From: Eximiradius proteiniborus
GTDB lineage: Bacteria; Bacteroidota; Ignavibacteria; Kapaibacteriales; UBA2268
Assembly: GCA_026415495.1 (NCBI GenBank)
Contig: JAOAGZ010000021.1
Coordinates: 1-37,134, forward strand
Reading direction: 5' to 3'
DNA length: 37,134 nt
Under the pieces are notes generated by a model. It did not search any database. It was not told the DNA's origin and saw nothing but the letters and a program-made list of their open reading frames with translations. The translations under genes were made by a program, and so were the position numbers. Of this stretch, positions 1-8,889 are shown piece after piece; within the stretch, counting starts at the first letter, position 1; every line of letters begins with the position of its first letter.

Positions 1-20
1 GCTTGGTCCAACCCCTTTGG

Positions 21-404
21 TTAAGCAAGAACTGCTGAATCAATGTTAGTTATTACATTATCTTCCATTTGACCTTTTTGCATCATAGTAACTACAGTTC
101 TGTTCTGAACGCTTACTATGAATGCTTTGTCGTCAAGCATTATTAATGAATCCCTTGCACCTTTTGCTGCTGCTTTATCTACTGCGTTTTCTAATCTCAC
201 TATTTCGTTGGCAGTAATGTCAATATTTTTGCTAATTAAGCGAGATTTTGCATGCCCCGAAAATTTCAGATTACTGATTTCATTTTCTAGTAACTCTTCA
301 AATAAGGGCTTTGCTTTTACAGTAGGTTTTGCCGCAGGACCTCGAAGTGCATCAATGCCTCCGACTGGTACAAATGGAAGTTTTACTCCCTCAAGTTCTG
401 CCAT
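21..404 (-). CDS. TIGR02530-type flagellar operon protein
   Basis: A 127-aa protein of the small 'flagellar operon protein' family usually encoded between flgD and flgE. Its molecular role is not well defined; involvement in hook or rod assembly is inferred from context. The family core is visible at about residues 48-110: FSGHAKSRL, then an alternating helix, KAAAKGARDSLIML and AFIVSVQNRTVVT. It lies directly downstream of flgD (30 nt gap) and has a TGGAG ribosome site ahead of the ATG at 404. An AAGGGG run just past its stop, in the last 20 bases at the left edge, could be the ribosome site of the next gene, probably flgE, which is off the window. There is no signal peptide or membrane segment. 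Family assignment is fairly sure; function is not. Confidence 0.82.
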   Translation of the reverse strand: MAELEGVKLPFVPVGGIDALRGPAAKPTVKAKPLFEELLENEISNLKFSGHAKSRLISKNIDITANEIVRLENAVDKAAAKGARDSLIMLDDKAFIVSVQNRTVVTMMQKGQMEDNVITNIDSAVLA

Positions 405-434
405 TGCAAAACTCCATTATTATTTCAAAGAACA

Positions 435-1118
435 TTAGCTTGCAGTAATATCGAGAACCTTTCCAAGAGATACTTCGCTTCCTGATATAACTAATACTGT
501 TGAATCTCCTTTAAATCTCACAGCATCGATTTTTCCTTCTATGAACGTATCAGCCGAAAAAGTTGTCGATCCGTCGTTCGATAATTGTACTTCATAAGTA
601 TATTTGCCAGATGGGATTGTATTCCCGTTATTGTCTGTTCCATCAAAAATATACTTATGATTTCCAGTAGTTAATTCATTAGAATTCAAAGATATTCTCT
701 TTACAATTGTCCCGTTAGCGTCTCGCACAATTAAAGTCCCGGATTTTGCGTTTGTTGATACACCAAAACCTAAATTAACTTTGTTTTCGCCGTCGTATGT
801 AAATTCATTGGTTAATGCTCTTGCAGTTTTGCCAAGCATACCCGGAAGAGCCGAGTTTGTAATCGTTTCAGCAAGTGTTTTGTTTAAATTTGCCGTTTCT
901 TCAATCATTGAGCGTATGTCAATAAGCTGCTCAAGTTGAGAAAATTGTGCAAGCTGAGCTGCGAATTCTTGATTGTCGTAAGGCTTTAGCGGATTTTGAT
1001 TCTTCATCTGAAACGTAAGTAGCTTCAGGAAGTCATCCTTACTAACAATGCTTTTCTTTGAACTCAGCTTTTGAGTCGATGTTTCCGTATTTGTTACGGA
1101 ATTAATTGATTCTGCCAT
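435..1118 (-). CDS. flgD: FlgD, flagellar hook-capping protein
   Basis: A 227-aa hook cap scaffold needed for polymerising FlgE into the hook outside the cell. The diagnostic N-terminal motif is clear at about residues 28-65: DDFLKLLTFQMKNQNPLKP followed by NQEFAAQLAQFSQLEQL. Residues about 115-200 form the FlgD Ig-like/Tudor region, with GTLIVRDANGTIV and the DGTDNNGNTIPSGKYTYEV turn characteristic of the family. A strong AGGAGG ribosome site lies 7-8 nt ahead of the ATG at 1118. The gene follows fliK by 19 nt and precedes the TIGR02530-type gene, the order seen in Gram-positive fla/che operons. The length is normal for the family. No anomaly seen. Confidence 0.96.
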   Translation of the reverse strand: MAESINSVTNTETSTQKLSSKKSIVSKDDFLKLLTFQMKNQNPLKPYDNQEFAAQLAQFSQLEQLIDIRSMIEETANLNKTLAETITNSALPGMLGKTARALTNEFTYDGENKVNLGFGVSTNAKSGTLIVRDANGTIVKRISLNSNELTTGNHKYIFDGTDNNGNTIPSGKYTYEVQLSNDGSTTFSADTFIEGKIDAVRFKGDSTVLVISGSEVSLGKVLDITAS

Positions 1119-1137
1119 TGAAACCTCCTGTTTCGTG

Positions 1138-2538
1138 CTAAACGTACTTTTCGATTATTTTTTTCATCCATAATCGAAAATTATCGTTAGCTTCCTCCTG
1201 ATTTATTCCATTTTTGTTTTCAGTTTTCACAAAAGAATTTAAAAATTCTCTTTCATCTTTTTTGTTTTTATGCTGTTCGTTGTTGTTTGCTAAATCTCTT
1301 TCTTCCTGGTTTTCATTCGAAATATCTATTTTGCCGGTTGTTATTCCGTATTCAGATAATTTTTCTTTAAGTACATTTATTTGTTTTTCAATTGCTTCCA
1401 CTGTTTCCTTTGAACGTGCTTTTATTTTAATTTCAGCAACATCATTTTTCATCAATACATCAACAATTACTATACCAAGCCATTGTGGTTCTAATATCAG
1501 CTTTGCTGTTGCCTGATTTTCGCCACGAATATTCCCAATCAAACCACCAACATTTTTCCCGAAATTCTCTATTTTTACATTGCTAACTGTATAATTTCCA
1601 ACGTTTTGCTCAAAAATCTCGCCGAACATAGGATTATTTTGGTGTGTAATATTGTTTAGTAAAGAATTGTTTAATATTGGACTATTGAATGATAAAAAAT
1701 TATTAGAGTTTGAATGCTGTTTAAAACTATTCTCATCTTGGTCAAAATTATCCACTCTATTTTCGATATTTATGATTTCTGGTTTATTATTTGGAATATT
1801 ATCTTTGTTATCATTATTTTGAATTAACTGAGAAATTTTTGATGTGATATTTTCTCTTAACGGCAAATTTTTTAATTCTAAATTTTTAATAATTTTATCA
1901 CTATCAATATCTAATACTTCGTTTAACAATGTTGGTTGATTAATATTATCTTTATTATAAGTGTTATCTTTATTATAGGTATTATCCTCAGAACTTGTGA
2001 TTTGTTCGAAAAATTTTGAAATTGGCAATCTATTGTTGAATAATGTCGAAGAATTGCTTAATTCATTAATGTTTTTCAATAATTTTAAAGAATCTTTAAG
2101 TAAATCACCATTATTTGAATATTCTCTTATGTTCGATAATTGCATAAATGCATTTTTAAAAGCTTCATTAAGCTGTGTTCCATATTTTTTGTCAAATGCT
2201 GTAAATATTCCATCAAAATAATTCAATATTTCTTTTGGGTTAATATTAACCTTATCTTCTTTCAATCGGATTATGAAGTTGCTGATTTGTTCAGAAAGTT
2301 TATCTAAATTATCTACCATAAATTGATAGTTTTGGCACGCTATGTCTGAATAATGCTCAAAAATATTCGTTTCATCTGAACGCTTTTCGATGATTTCTTT
2401 GATTGCAGGATTATCTAAAAGGTCATTTTGAGTTTGTTTCAATAATTCACTAAAGACATTTGTCTTTTCATTCTGCGGGGACGGGCTTGTAACATTCCCA
2501 AACCCTAACTCGGAATGAGTTACTTCCAATGTTCTCAT
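1138..2538 (-). CDS. fliK: FliK, hook-length control protein
   Basis: A 466-aa secreted ruler protein that sets hook length and switches export specificity through FlhB. The N-terminal 310 residues are poorly conserved and very rich in Asn, Asp, Lys and Ile, as is usual for FliK. The C-terminal Flg_hook domain is recognisable at about residues 335-410: ATAKLILEPQWLGIVIVDV, then VAEIKIKARSKETVEAIEK and a final LSEYGITTGKIDIS. A 7-residue repeat (DNTYNK twice, then DNINQ) near residue 190 comes from an imperfect 18-nt tandem duplication. An AAGGAT ribosome site lies ahead of the ATG. The gene sits between the MotE/YlxF-like gene and flgD, as in Bacillus. The call rests on the C-terminal domain and synteny. 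Confidence 0.9.
   Translation of the reverse strand: MRTLEVTHSELGFGNVTSPSPQNEKTNVFSELLKQTQNDLLDNPAIKEIIEKRSDETNIFEHYSDIACQNYQFMVDNLDKLSEQISNFIIRLKEDKVNINPKEILNYFDGIFTAFDKKYGTQLNEAFKNAFMQLSNIREYSNNGDLLKDSLKLLKNINELSNSSTLFNNRLPISKFFEQITSSEDNTYNKDNTYNKDNINQPTLLNEVLDIDSDKIIKNLELKNLPLRENITSKISQLIQNNDNKDNIPNNKPEIINIENRVDNFDQDENSFKQHSNSNNFLSFNSPILNNSLLNNITHQNNPMFGEIFEQNVGNYTVSNVKIENFGKNVGGLIGNIRGENQATAKLILEPQWLGIVIVDVLMKNDVAEIKIKARSKETVEAIEKQINVLKEKLSEYGITTGKIDISNENQEERDLANNNEQHKNKKDEREFLNSFVKTENKNGINQEEANDNFRLWMKKIIEKYV
1946..1987. repeat. Imperfect 18-nt tandem repeat inside fliK
   Basis: Two adjacent 18-nt units (1946-1963 and 1964-1981) differ at two positions and are followed by a 5-6 nt partial third copy. 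They encode the repeated DNTYNK segment in the low-complexity ruler region of FliK. The unit length keeps the reading frame, so gain or loss of a copy would change ruler length by six residues without breaking the gene. Confidence 0.75.
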
Positions 2539-2560
2539 AGTTGCATCCTTGCAATTTATT

Positions 2561-3289
2561 TTATTGTCCTATACCCAGCAAAAGAATTGCAGCGGCATTT
2601 TCAGGTTTCATTGCTTCAATAATTTTGCCAGCTTTTTTCTTGTTCATCATTTTTAATATTCTTGCAGCATCTCTTTCGTCCAGACGCTCCAATATTGCAG
2701 CCACCTCCTGTGGCTTTGAATTCTCATATATTTTTGCAAATACTTCAAAATTAATTTTAGCACTGGAGTCTACCCTTTCCTCCAACATCTTTTGATAGTT
2801 CTCTATTCTCTTCTGTGCGAGCGAGTATTTTTCTGTAAGTTTCTTTATTTCAATTTCTTTCTTAGTTAAACTATCTTGCAGTTCTTTAGCATTTTTTTCA
2901 GATTTTTCAGCGATTGAATTAGCTCGCTTAACTGAATCTTGATGAAAACGAATTGTTTCTGCAATGTTTTTTAGTGAGTCTCTTAAATATTTCTCAATTC
3001 GCATTAATGAATCAATTTTAATTGAAAATTCATTCTTTTTTATCACTTCATTTTCAAAAAAAGCCAGTTGTTTTTTCGAAATTTGAACAGTTGGCTCAAT
3101 ATAGACAGGCTTTAATGGTTTTATTATTTTTTTTGGCTTATCAACTTTTTGAACTTTAGTCGTATCTTTATTGTCTTTTATTCCCAGTAAATCGGGTCTA
3201 TATTTAATTACACCAATAAGTCCTCCCATCAATATTGCTAATACTGATGATACAATAATAATCCCTATTAAAAGTTGCTTCCAGGTCAC
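2561..3289 (-). CDS. MotE/YlxF-like flagellar protein with MgtE-N-like domain
   Basis: A 242-aa membrane-anchored coiled-coil protein. Residues about 7-28 form one transmembrane helix (LLIGIIIVSSVLAILMGGLI). Residues about 65-185 are a charged, probably coiled-coil region. The C-terminus from about 190 resembles the MgtE N-terminal helical repeat (PQEVAAILERLDERDAARIL, then KAGKIIEAMKPENAAAIL). That architecture matches MotE of alphaproteobacteria, a chaperone of the motility protein MotC, and YlxF of Bacillus, whose gene lies at this same place between fliJ and fliK. The start is a GTG whose bases overlap the fliJ stop (GTGA), implying translational coupling; AGGAAAG precedes it. The exact job in this organism is not known. 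Confidence 0.8.
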   Translation of the reverse strand: MTWKQLLIGIIIVSSVLAILMGGLIGVIKYRPDLLGIKDNKDTTKVQKVDKPKKIIKPLKPVYIEPTVQISKKQLAFFENEVIKKNEFSIKIDSLMRIEKYLRDSLKNIAETIRFHQDSVKRANSIAEKSEKNAKELQDSLTKKEIEIKKLTEKYSLAQKRIENYQKMLEERVDSSAKINFEVFAKIYENSKPQEVAAILERLDERDAARILKMMNKKKAGKIIEAMKPENAAAILLLGIGQ

Positions 3290-3723
3290 TTTTCTTTCCT
3301 GATAAATCCCATTATTGCAATTTCATCGATAAAATTACTTTCTTCTTTTAGAGTTTCTGCCTTGTATTCTTCTAATTTTTTTTCTTTCAACTTTGCAAGT
3401 ATCATTTCATCTTTTTTTGCTTCAATATATTTATTTTGGCGAAGCTTTTCAATTTCGAGAAGTTGATTTTTATCTTGTATATGCTTTTCAATTTCTTTTT
3501 CTACCAATGCTTTATGAGCGATTCTTTCTTGAATATCCGAAGCCTTTCCGCTTGTGTATTTTTTTGCAATGAGATTATTCTTATACTCTATCTTTTCTTC
3601 AATAATTTGTTCTTTGCGAAAACGAAGTCGCAAAATCTTTGCAAGCTCTTCTTTTGCTTGATTTGTTCTAAATGCTCGTAAATTTAATAGTGGCTCGAGC
3701 CTGTATGTGAATTTCTTTGCCAT
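3286..3723 (-). CDS. fliJ: FliJ, flagellar export chaperone/ATPase stalk
   Basis: A 145-aa protein predicted to be almost wholly helical coiled coil, with heavy Lys/Glu content and no membrane segment. FliJ acts as the stalk of the FliI export ATPase and as an escort for export chaperones. The N-terminal FTYRLEPLLNLRAFRTNQAKEEL pattern (positively charged, hydrophobic heptads) resembles FliJ starts such as F-x-L-x-x-L-L-x-x-R. The assignment rests mainly on length, coiled-coil composition and position: it begins 2 nt after the fliI stop and overlaps the following MotE-like gene by 4 nt. FliJ proteins are poorly conserved, so sequence alone would be weak evidence. Confidence 0.85.
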   Translation of the reverse strand: MAKKFTYRLEPLLNLRAFRTNQAKEELAKILRLRFRKEQIIEEKIEYKNNLIAKKYTSGKASDIQERIAHKALVEKEIEKHIQDKNQLLEIEKLRQNKYIEAKKDEMILAKLKEKKLEEYKAETLKEESNFIDEIAIMGFIRKEK

Positions 3724-3725
3724 TT

Positions 3726-5048
3726 CTACATTTTGCTTATTTCGATTACTTTGTTTACAATTTCATGATAATCATTTCGCTCATCTAATCCTTGTTTCAA
3801 AAATGAATTAATTATCTTAATTCTTTCAATTGCTTTATCTATTTGTGGGTTGCTTCCTTTTTGATATGCTCCGACATTTATCAAATCTTCGGCACTTTTA
3901 TAGACTGCAAGTAATTCTTGTATTTTTTTTGCGGCATCAAGATGTTCTTTTGAAACAACATCACTTCGGCAACGACTAATGCTTTCAAGAACATCAATTG
4001 CCGGATAATGTGCAAGCGATGCGAGCTTTCTCGATAATACAATGTGTCCGTCCAAAATACCTCTTGTAGTATCTGCAATTGGTTCATTCATATCGTCGCC
4101 TTCAACTAACACAGTATAAATTCCTGTTATTGTTCCTTTTTCGGAAGTTCCGGCACGTTCCAATGTCTTTTGTAAAATAGTGAACACTGATGGTGTATAT
4201 CCGCGAGTTGTCGGAGGTTCGCCAATTGAAAGACCTACTTCTCGTTGAGCCATTGCCAATCGTGTTACAGAATCCATCATCAACATAACATCCAACCCCT
4301 TATCGCGGAAGTATTCTGCTATTGTTGTAGCTGTAAGTGCTGCTTTTACCCGAATGAGTGGAGGAACATCACTTGTCGCGACTACAACAATTGACCTGTC
4401 AAGTCCCTCTTGTTTCAAATCTTTTTCTATAAACTCGCGTACTTCTCTTCCGCGTTCACCAATTAACGCTATAACATTAATATCTGCCGATGTATTTCGG
4501 GCAATCGTTCCAATTAATGTAGATTTCCCAACCCCAGAACCAGCAAAAATACCAACACGCTGTCCTTTTGCTAATGTTAGAAGTCCATCGACTGCTTTTA
4601 TTCCTGTTGAAATTGGTTCAGAGATCCTTTTTCGCAATAATGGATTTGGTGGAACTGCATATATCGAACGTTTTTGCTCTATTGACACCTCTGCTTTACC
4701 GTCAAGTGGACGACCTAACCCATCTATTACTCTACCTAATAATTTGTCTCCTACTCCAACAGACAAGGATTTCCCTGTAGCAATAATTTCTGTCGATGGT
4801 TCAATGTCGTTTGTTTCTCCAAGTACCATTGAGAGAATCCTGTCATCTCGAAACCCAACAATTTCAGCTAAAGCAATTAATTCATCGTATTTGTTTCTTA
4901 ATTCACATATTTCTCCAATAGGGGCTTTCGGTCCTTCGCTTTCGAGCACAAGCCCAACTACTTTTTTAACTTTCCCACGTCGCACTAATGTCGGTGTTTT
5001 CTTTATTGCTGGCTTGAAAAATTTCTCTATGTTAATTGCTTGGTACAT
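3726..5048 (-). CDS. fliI: FliI, flagellar protein-export ATPase
   Basis: A 440-aa ATPase of the flagellar type III export apparatus, related to F1-ATPase beta, working at the cytoplasmic face with FliH and FliJ. The P-loop is at about residues 169-177 (AGSGVGKST), preceded by GIKAVDGLLTLAKGQRVGIF. The Walker B region is VMLMMDSVTRLAMAQREVGL, and the family signature PPTTRGYTPSVFTILQ follows. GRVIDGLGRPLDGK near residue 106 is also typical. The length matches the family. The ATG at 5048 lies inside the 3' end of fliH, overlapping by 17 nt, which suggests coupled translation. Nothing is missing from the catalytic motifs. Confidence 0.97.
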   Translation of the reverse strand: MYQAINIEKFFKPAIKKTPTLVRRGKVKKVVGLVLESEGPKAPIGEICELRNKYDELIALAEIVGFRDDRILSMVLGETNDIEPSTEIIATGKSLSVGVGDKLLGRVIDGLGRPLDGKAEVSIEQKRSIYAVPPNPLLRKRISEPISTGIKAVDGLLTLAKGQRVGIFAGSGVGKSTLIGTIARNTSADINVIALIGERGREVREFIEKDLKQEGLDRSIVVVATSDVPPLIRVKAALTATTIAEYFRDKGLDVMLMMDSVTRLAMAQREVGLSIGEPPTTRGYTPSVFTILQKTLERAGTSEKGTITGIYTVLVEGDDMNEPIADTTRGILDGHIVLSRKLASLAHYPAIDVLESISRCRSDVVSKEHLDAAKKIQELLAVYKSAEDLINVGAYQKGSNPQIDKAIERIKIINSFLKQGLDERNDYHEIVNKVIEISKM

Positions 5049-5976
5049 TTGTTTCGTCTTCGCTATTGTTCGTTTCAGAGTTTTCTTGAATTTCTTGTGT
5101 TTCAGGCATAATTGTATCCAGAATATCGGGATAACTTTCTTTCAGAGATGATTCAAGGTCTAACTTTATTTGTTCTTTTGCTTCTGTCAATGCATTTTGT
5201 AGTTTTTTTAATTGCTCGCTTATTCGCCCATCAATAATTCCTGCACTTGTATGCAAAATGCAACTTCCTTGTTCTATATTATTCGATGTTACTATTTCGA
5301 TTTTACTATCTGCCAAATTAAAAATTTGAGAATTTACTTTTTTTAGTACTTCAAAGTCATCTTTATTTAATTCAATTTTGAATATTTCTTCATCCTTTAT
5401 TTCGCTAAATACTTTATTTATCTGACTTATAACTAATTGTTCACTTTCGACTGCAGCAAAACCCATTATTTTTCTTGCAATTTCAATTGATAAGTCTATT
5501 AATGCTTCATTGAATTTTTTTTGTTCTTGCAAAAAAGCTTTCTTTAACTCGAAAGCAATTTTATCGAAGCGTTTTATCCATTGACTATGAATTTGAATTT
5601 CACTTTGGTATATAGCTCTCGCAGAATCTTGACCATCAGAAAAACCTTTGTCGTAGGCTGATTGAATTTCTTTTGCAGCTTCTTCAATAGGAATGCTTTC
5701 ATCTGGCACTCGTCGTAAATCTATTTCAATCGGTTCGTTAGAATCTGAAATAGTGTATGTTTCTGTGAAATATGTTACTTTGGGTTGAGGCTCTGGTTCA
5801 GGTTCGCCAATGAATTCTTCTACTTCTGGTAGTTCTTCTACTTCAATAGGTTTGGATTTAACTAAACTCTCAAGTTCTAATAGCTTTCGCTCAAACTCTC
5901 TGCGAATAATATCTTCGCTTTTGATAATTTTAACTTTTTGTTTATTTCTTGGTATTTTTAATATGATCTTGTTCAT
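5032..5976 (-). CDS. fliH: FliH, export ATPase regulator
   Basis: A 314-aa cytoplasmic regulator that binds FliI and tethers it to the C-ring. The N-terminal third is acidic and proline-rich (EELPEVEEFIGEPEPEPQPK, about residues 44-65). Residues about 105-175 hold the helical stalk, beginning with AYDKGFSDGQDSA. The C-terminal FliH/HrpE-like domain runs from about 160 to 270 (ALIDLSIEIARKIMGF, then a segment ending GSCILHTSAGIIDGRISEQL). It is somewhat longer than typical FliH because of the acidic N-terminus and a 30-residue Glu/Asn-rich tail. An AAAGGA ribosome site precedes the ATG. Gene order fliG-fliH-fliI supports the call. Confidence 0.92.
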   Translation of the reverse strand: MNKIILKIPRNKQKVKIIKSEDIIRREFERKLLELESLVKSKPIEVEELPEVEEFIGEPEPEPQPKVTYFTETYTISDSNEPIEIDLRRVPDESIPIEEAAKEIQSAYDKGFSDGQDSARAIYQSEIQIHSQWIKRFDKIAFELKKAFLQEQKKFNEALIDLSIEIARKIMGFAAVESEQLVISQINKVFSEIKDEEIFKIELNKDDFEVLKKVNSQIFNLADSKIEIVTSNNIEQGSCILHTSAGIIDGRISEQLKKLQNALTEAKEQIKLDLESSLKESYPDILDTIMPETQEIQENSETNNSEDETNVPSN

Positions 5977-5988
5977 TTCATTCCTTTC

Positions 5989-7011
5989 TTATACGAAAAT
6001 ATCTTCCTTGCCACGACCACCGATAGCAATTTCTTCTTGTTCTTCGAGTTTCTTGATAATATCAACTATTCTCATTTGTGCTGCTTCGACTTCTTTTAAT
6101 TTAACTGGTCCCATAAATTCGAGCTCTTCTTTAACAACTGCTGCTGCACGTTCAGACATATTCTTGAATATTTTCGAACGAATTTTTTCGTCAGAAACCT
6201 TCAATGCAAGTGCTAAATCGCGTTTATCAACATCACGTAGAATTCTCTGAATACCTTTGTCGTCAATGAGCACAATATCTTCGAATAAGAACATTTTGCG
6301 TTTGATTTCTATCGCCATATTATAATCTTTTTCTTCAATGCTTTCTAACAATTGTTTTGCTACTGCATTATTGCACTTGTTAAGTATGTTTGCTACCAGT
6401 TGCACACCACCAGCTTGGGCTAAATTCTGCGAAAGAGTTGCTTCTGCTATTTGATCTACAACGTGTTCAATTTCTGTAACTAATTGTGGAGATACTTTCC
6501 CAATTGTTGCCATCCGAAATACAGTTTCAGAACGTAGATCATCTTTGAATTCATTGAGCACATCTGCTGCTTGGTCAGGAGGCAGATGCGATAATATCAA
6601 GGCTATTGTTTGTGGATGCTCTTTTGATAAGAATGAAGCAAGCTGCTGAGGATCAGATTTCTTTAATATAGAAAACCCTCTCACAGTTGTCAGAACACGT
6701 ATCTTTTCAATTATTTCTCGAGCTTTGTCCAATCCATAACTTTTTTCGAGTAGCATTTGAGCATAATCAATTCCTCCTTCGACCATATATGAGGAGGCTG
6801 TCATTAATTGGTAAAACTCTTCAATAACATCCTCTACAACGTTTGGAGGCAGTTCACGTAAATTTGTAATTTCTACAGCTATTTGCTCAACATCTTTTAT
6901 ATCAAGTTCTTTGAAGACCTTTGCCGCTACTTCAACATCCATAGACATTAGTAATACGGCTGCCTTTTGTTTTCCTGTCAAATCAGATGCTGTAATTCTT
7001 TTCTTTGCCAT
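5989..7011 (-). CDS. fliG: FliG, flagellar motor switch protein
   Basis: A 340-aa rotor protein of the C-ring that couples stator ion flow to torque and, with FliM and FliN, sets the direction of rotation. The three armadillo-like domains are evident. The N-terminal domain starts with LTGKQKAAVLLMSMDVEVAAKVF. The middle domain carries the EHPQTIALILSHL motif (the EHPQ motif that contacts FliM) at about residue 130. The C-terminal domain has the charged helix DKRDLALALKVSDEKIRSKI and ends with EFMGPVKLKEVEAAQ and RIVDIIKKLEEQEEIAI. The length is standard. The gene is 12 nt from fliH and 53 nt from fliF. Confidence 0.98.
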   Translation of the reverse strand: MAKKRITASDLTGKQKAAVLLMSMDVEVAAKVFKELDIKDVEQIAVEITNLRELPPNVVEDVIEEFYQLMTASSYMVEGGIDYAQMLLEKSYGLDKAREIIEKIRVLTTVRGFSILKKSDPQQLASFLSKEHPQTIALILSHLPPDQAADVLNEFKDDLRSETVFRMATIGKVSPQLVTEIEHVVDQIAEATLSQNLAQAGGVQLVANILNKCNNAVAKQLLESIEEKDYNMAIEIKRKMFLFEDIVLIDDKGIQRILRDVDKRDLALALKVSDEKIRSKIFKNMSERAAAVVKEELEFMGPVKLKEVEAAQMRIVDIIKKLEEQEEIAIGGRGKEDIFV

Positions 7012-7064
7012 TATTGTTTACCTAATTAATATTCTTACTAATATTCAACGAACAAACAATTTGT

Positions 7065-8831
7065 TTATGATTTGGCAGATTTCGGATTCTCAATATCTTG
7101 CTGTAATAATATCTTTATTAATTTCACTGCGTTTTCTGTTTGTTCATCTAAAAATGATTCAACCTTTTCTTTTATTTCAAGTTTCAACATATCTTCTTCA
7201 GTCATTTCCTGTGGTTCCACATCTAATGCTGACTTTGCTAATGCTTCAAGTTCTTGCATATCGGTTTCTTCTTCGATTTCTTGCGGCTCTTCTTCGCGAA
7301 TTTCTCCTTCTAATAATACTTGTTCAGGAAGTTCAGCTGGAAGCAATAACAAATCTTCTTCATCTAATTTCAAATCCTCTAATTGTTCTTCTGGTTCTTC
7401 CTCTTCTTCCTCAATAGACACTTCTTCTTTGACTAATAATTTAGGATTTGGCAGTCCAAGAGCAATACGTAATCTGTCTTTTACAAATTTCGACTGTATT
7501 AATGCAAACATCAACATTATTGTAATTAATATTGCTGCAATCAAAGCAATTAATTTGATTATTTCTTTGTCTTTGTACCAAACTACTGGCTGCTGTTCTT
7601 CAATTTCTTGTTCCAATAATGATGTGTCAAAAGGAACATTTAATACTGAAATCTGGTCATTTCTGGTTGGGTCGTACCCTACAGCATTTTTTATGGCAAG
7701 TGTTAATTGATCAATTTCTTCCTGCTTTCTTGGTGTATATTCAATCTTTTTTACTCCATTTTCATCTACAACTTTAGTTACACCATTAATGATTGCTGAT
7801 ACAGTGAGCCTTTTAATATTGCCTGTGCCTTCTACAATATGAGATACTGTTTTAGATATTTCATAATTTTGGATAACATTGGATGCATTTTTTGCCTGAC
7901 TAACAGTTGGATAGCTCAGAGAATCTGTGCTTTCTGATACTTCCTGAATGTTTTGTTCGCTACGAATTACTTGGCGTTCTGGGTCGAAATCTGTAATTGT
8001 TTTTTCAACCTGTGTGAAATCAATTTCGGCATTTACTCTTACCTTCGAATTTTCTGTTCCAAGCACTCCGTCGAGAAGCGATTGCACCTTTTCTGCATAA
8101 TGCTGCTCAACTTGTCGCTGAATATCGTGCTGTGTTTGAGTAAGTCCGGTTACTGTTGAATTGTCCAATGGAGGCTCGGATAAAATTTTGCCTCGTCCAT
8201 CAACAACTGTCACTTTATCAATTGTAAGTCCTTCAACACTGCTTGCAACAAGGTTTTGAATCCCTTCTATGCTTATTTTGCTAAGGCTTCTACCACTTTT
8301 CAAATGAATGATAACAGAAGCACTCGGTGGTTTCTCGTCTTTTTTGAAGAGTGTCTTTTCTGGTATTACTAAGTGGACACGCACTTTTTTAATCTCATCC
8401 ATTGTTCCGATTGTTCTGGCAAGCTCGCCTTCCAAAGCCCTGCGGTAATTCAGTTTTTGGACAAATTCGCTCATCCCAAGGTTTGTCTTGTCGAAAAGTT
8501 CATATCCAACTATGCTTTCAGATGGAAGACCTTCACCTGCTAACTGTATGCGAGTATCGTAAAGTTGAGACTTATCTACTAATATCGTATTTCCATTGTC
8601 TTCAAGTTTATATTGTACTCCTTTTGCTTTAAGGCTTTCAACTATTTTTGCAGCATCTGATGGTTCTAAATTACTATACAGAACTCCCATTTCCACAGGC
8701 TTGCTACTGGACAATAATAGAACTGTGCCTAATATTAATCCAGCAACAACGCCTCCAATTATCAATTTTTGAACTAATGATAATCTTTTATAAAATGTTT
8801 TTACTTGTTCTGTGAATGTATTTTCAGCCAT
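7065..8831 (-). CDS. fliF: FliF, flagellar MS-ring protein
   Basis: A 588-aa inner-membrane protein that forms the MS ring, the base on which the rotor and export gate are built. The first transmembrane helix is at about residues 22-42 (LIIGGVVAGLILGTVLLL). The YscJ-like ring domains follow, with VLYSNLEPSDAAKIVESL and the SKTVSHIVEGTGNIKRLTVS region. The second helix is at about 423-445. The cytoplasmic tail is unusually acidic between about 470 and 555, rich in Glu and with LEDLKLDEEDLLLLP, before the FliG-binding helix near the C-terminus (KVESFLDEQTENAVKLIKIL). AAGGAT precedes the ATG. The ring and FliG-binding regions make this certain; the role of the acidic linker is unknown. Confidence 0.98.
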   Translation of the reverse strand: MAENTFTEQVKTFYKRLSLVQKLIIGGVVAGLILGTVLLLSSSKPVEMGVLYSNLEPSDAAKIVESLKAKGVQYKLEDNGNTILVDKSQLYDTRIQLAGEGLPSESIVGYELFDKTNLGMSEFVQKLNYRRALEGELARTIGTMDEIKKVRVHLVIPEKTLFKKDEKPPSASVIIHLKSGRSLSKISIEGIQNLVASSVEGLTIDKVTVVDGRGKILSEPPLDNSTVTGLTQTQHDIQRQVEQHYAEKVQSLLDGVLGTENSKVRVNAEIDFTQVEKTITDFDPERQVIRSEQNIQEVSESTDSLSYPTVSQAKNASNVIQNYEISKTVSHIVEGTGNIKRLTVSAIINGVTKVVDENGVKKIEYTPRKQEEIDQLTLAIKNAVGYDPTRNDQISVLNVPFDTSLLEQEIEEQQPVVWYKDKEIIKLIALIAAILITIMLMFALIQSKFVKDRLRIALGLPNPKLLVKEEVSIEEEEEEPEEQLEDLKLDEEDLLLLPAELPEQVLLEGEIREEEPQEIEEETDMQELEALAKSALDVEPQEMTEEDMLKLEIKEKVESFLDEQTENAVKLIKILLQQDIENPKSAKS

Positions 8832-8889
8832 AATTATCCTTGTTTGTATTTGTTCACGAAATCATTTTTGGCTAATATTATCCTCCATT

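Noticed and set aside
1946-1987. CRISPR-like repeats inside fliK
   Set aside because: Only two and a fraction adjacent copies, no spacers, and in frame within a coding gene.
4354-5151. 265-codon open frame antisense to fliI
   Set aside because: It lies wholly opposite a certain gene, has no ribosome site and no recognisable protein pattern; a shadow of the fliI codon structure.
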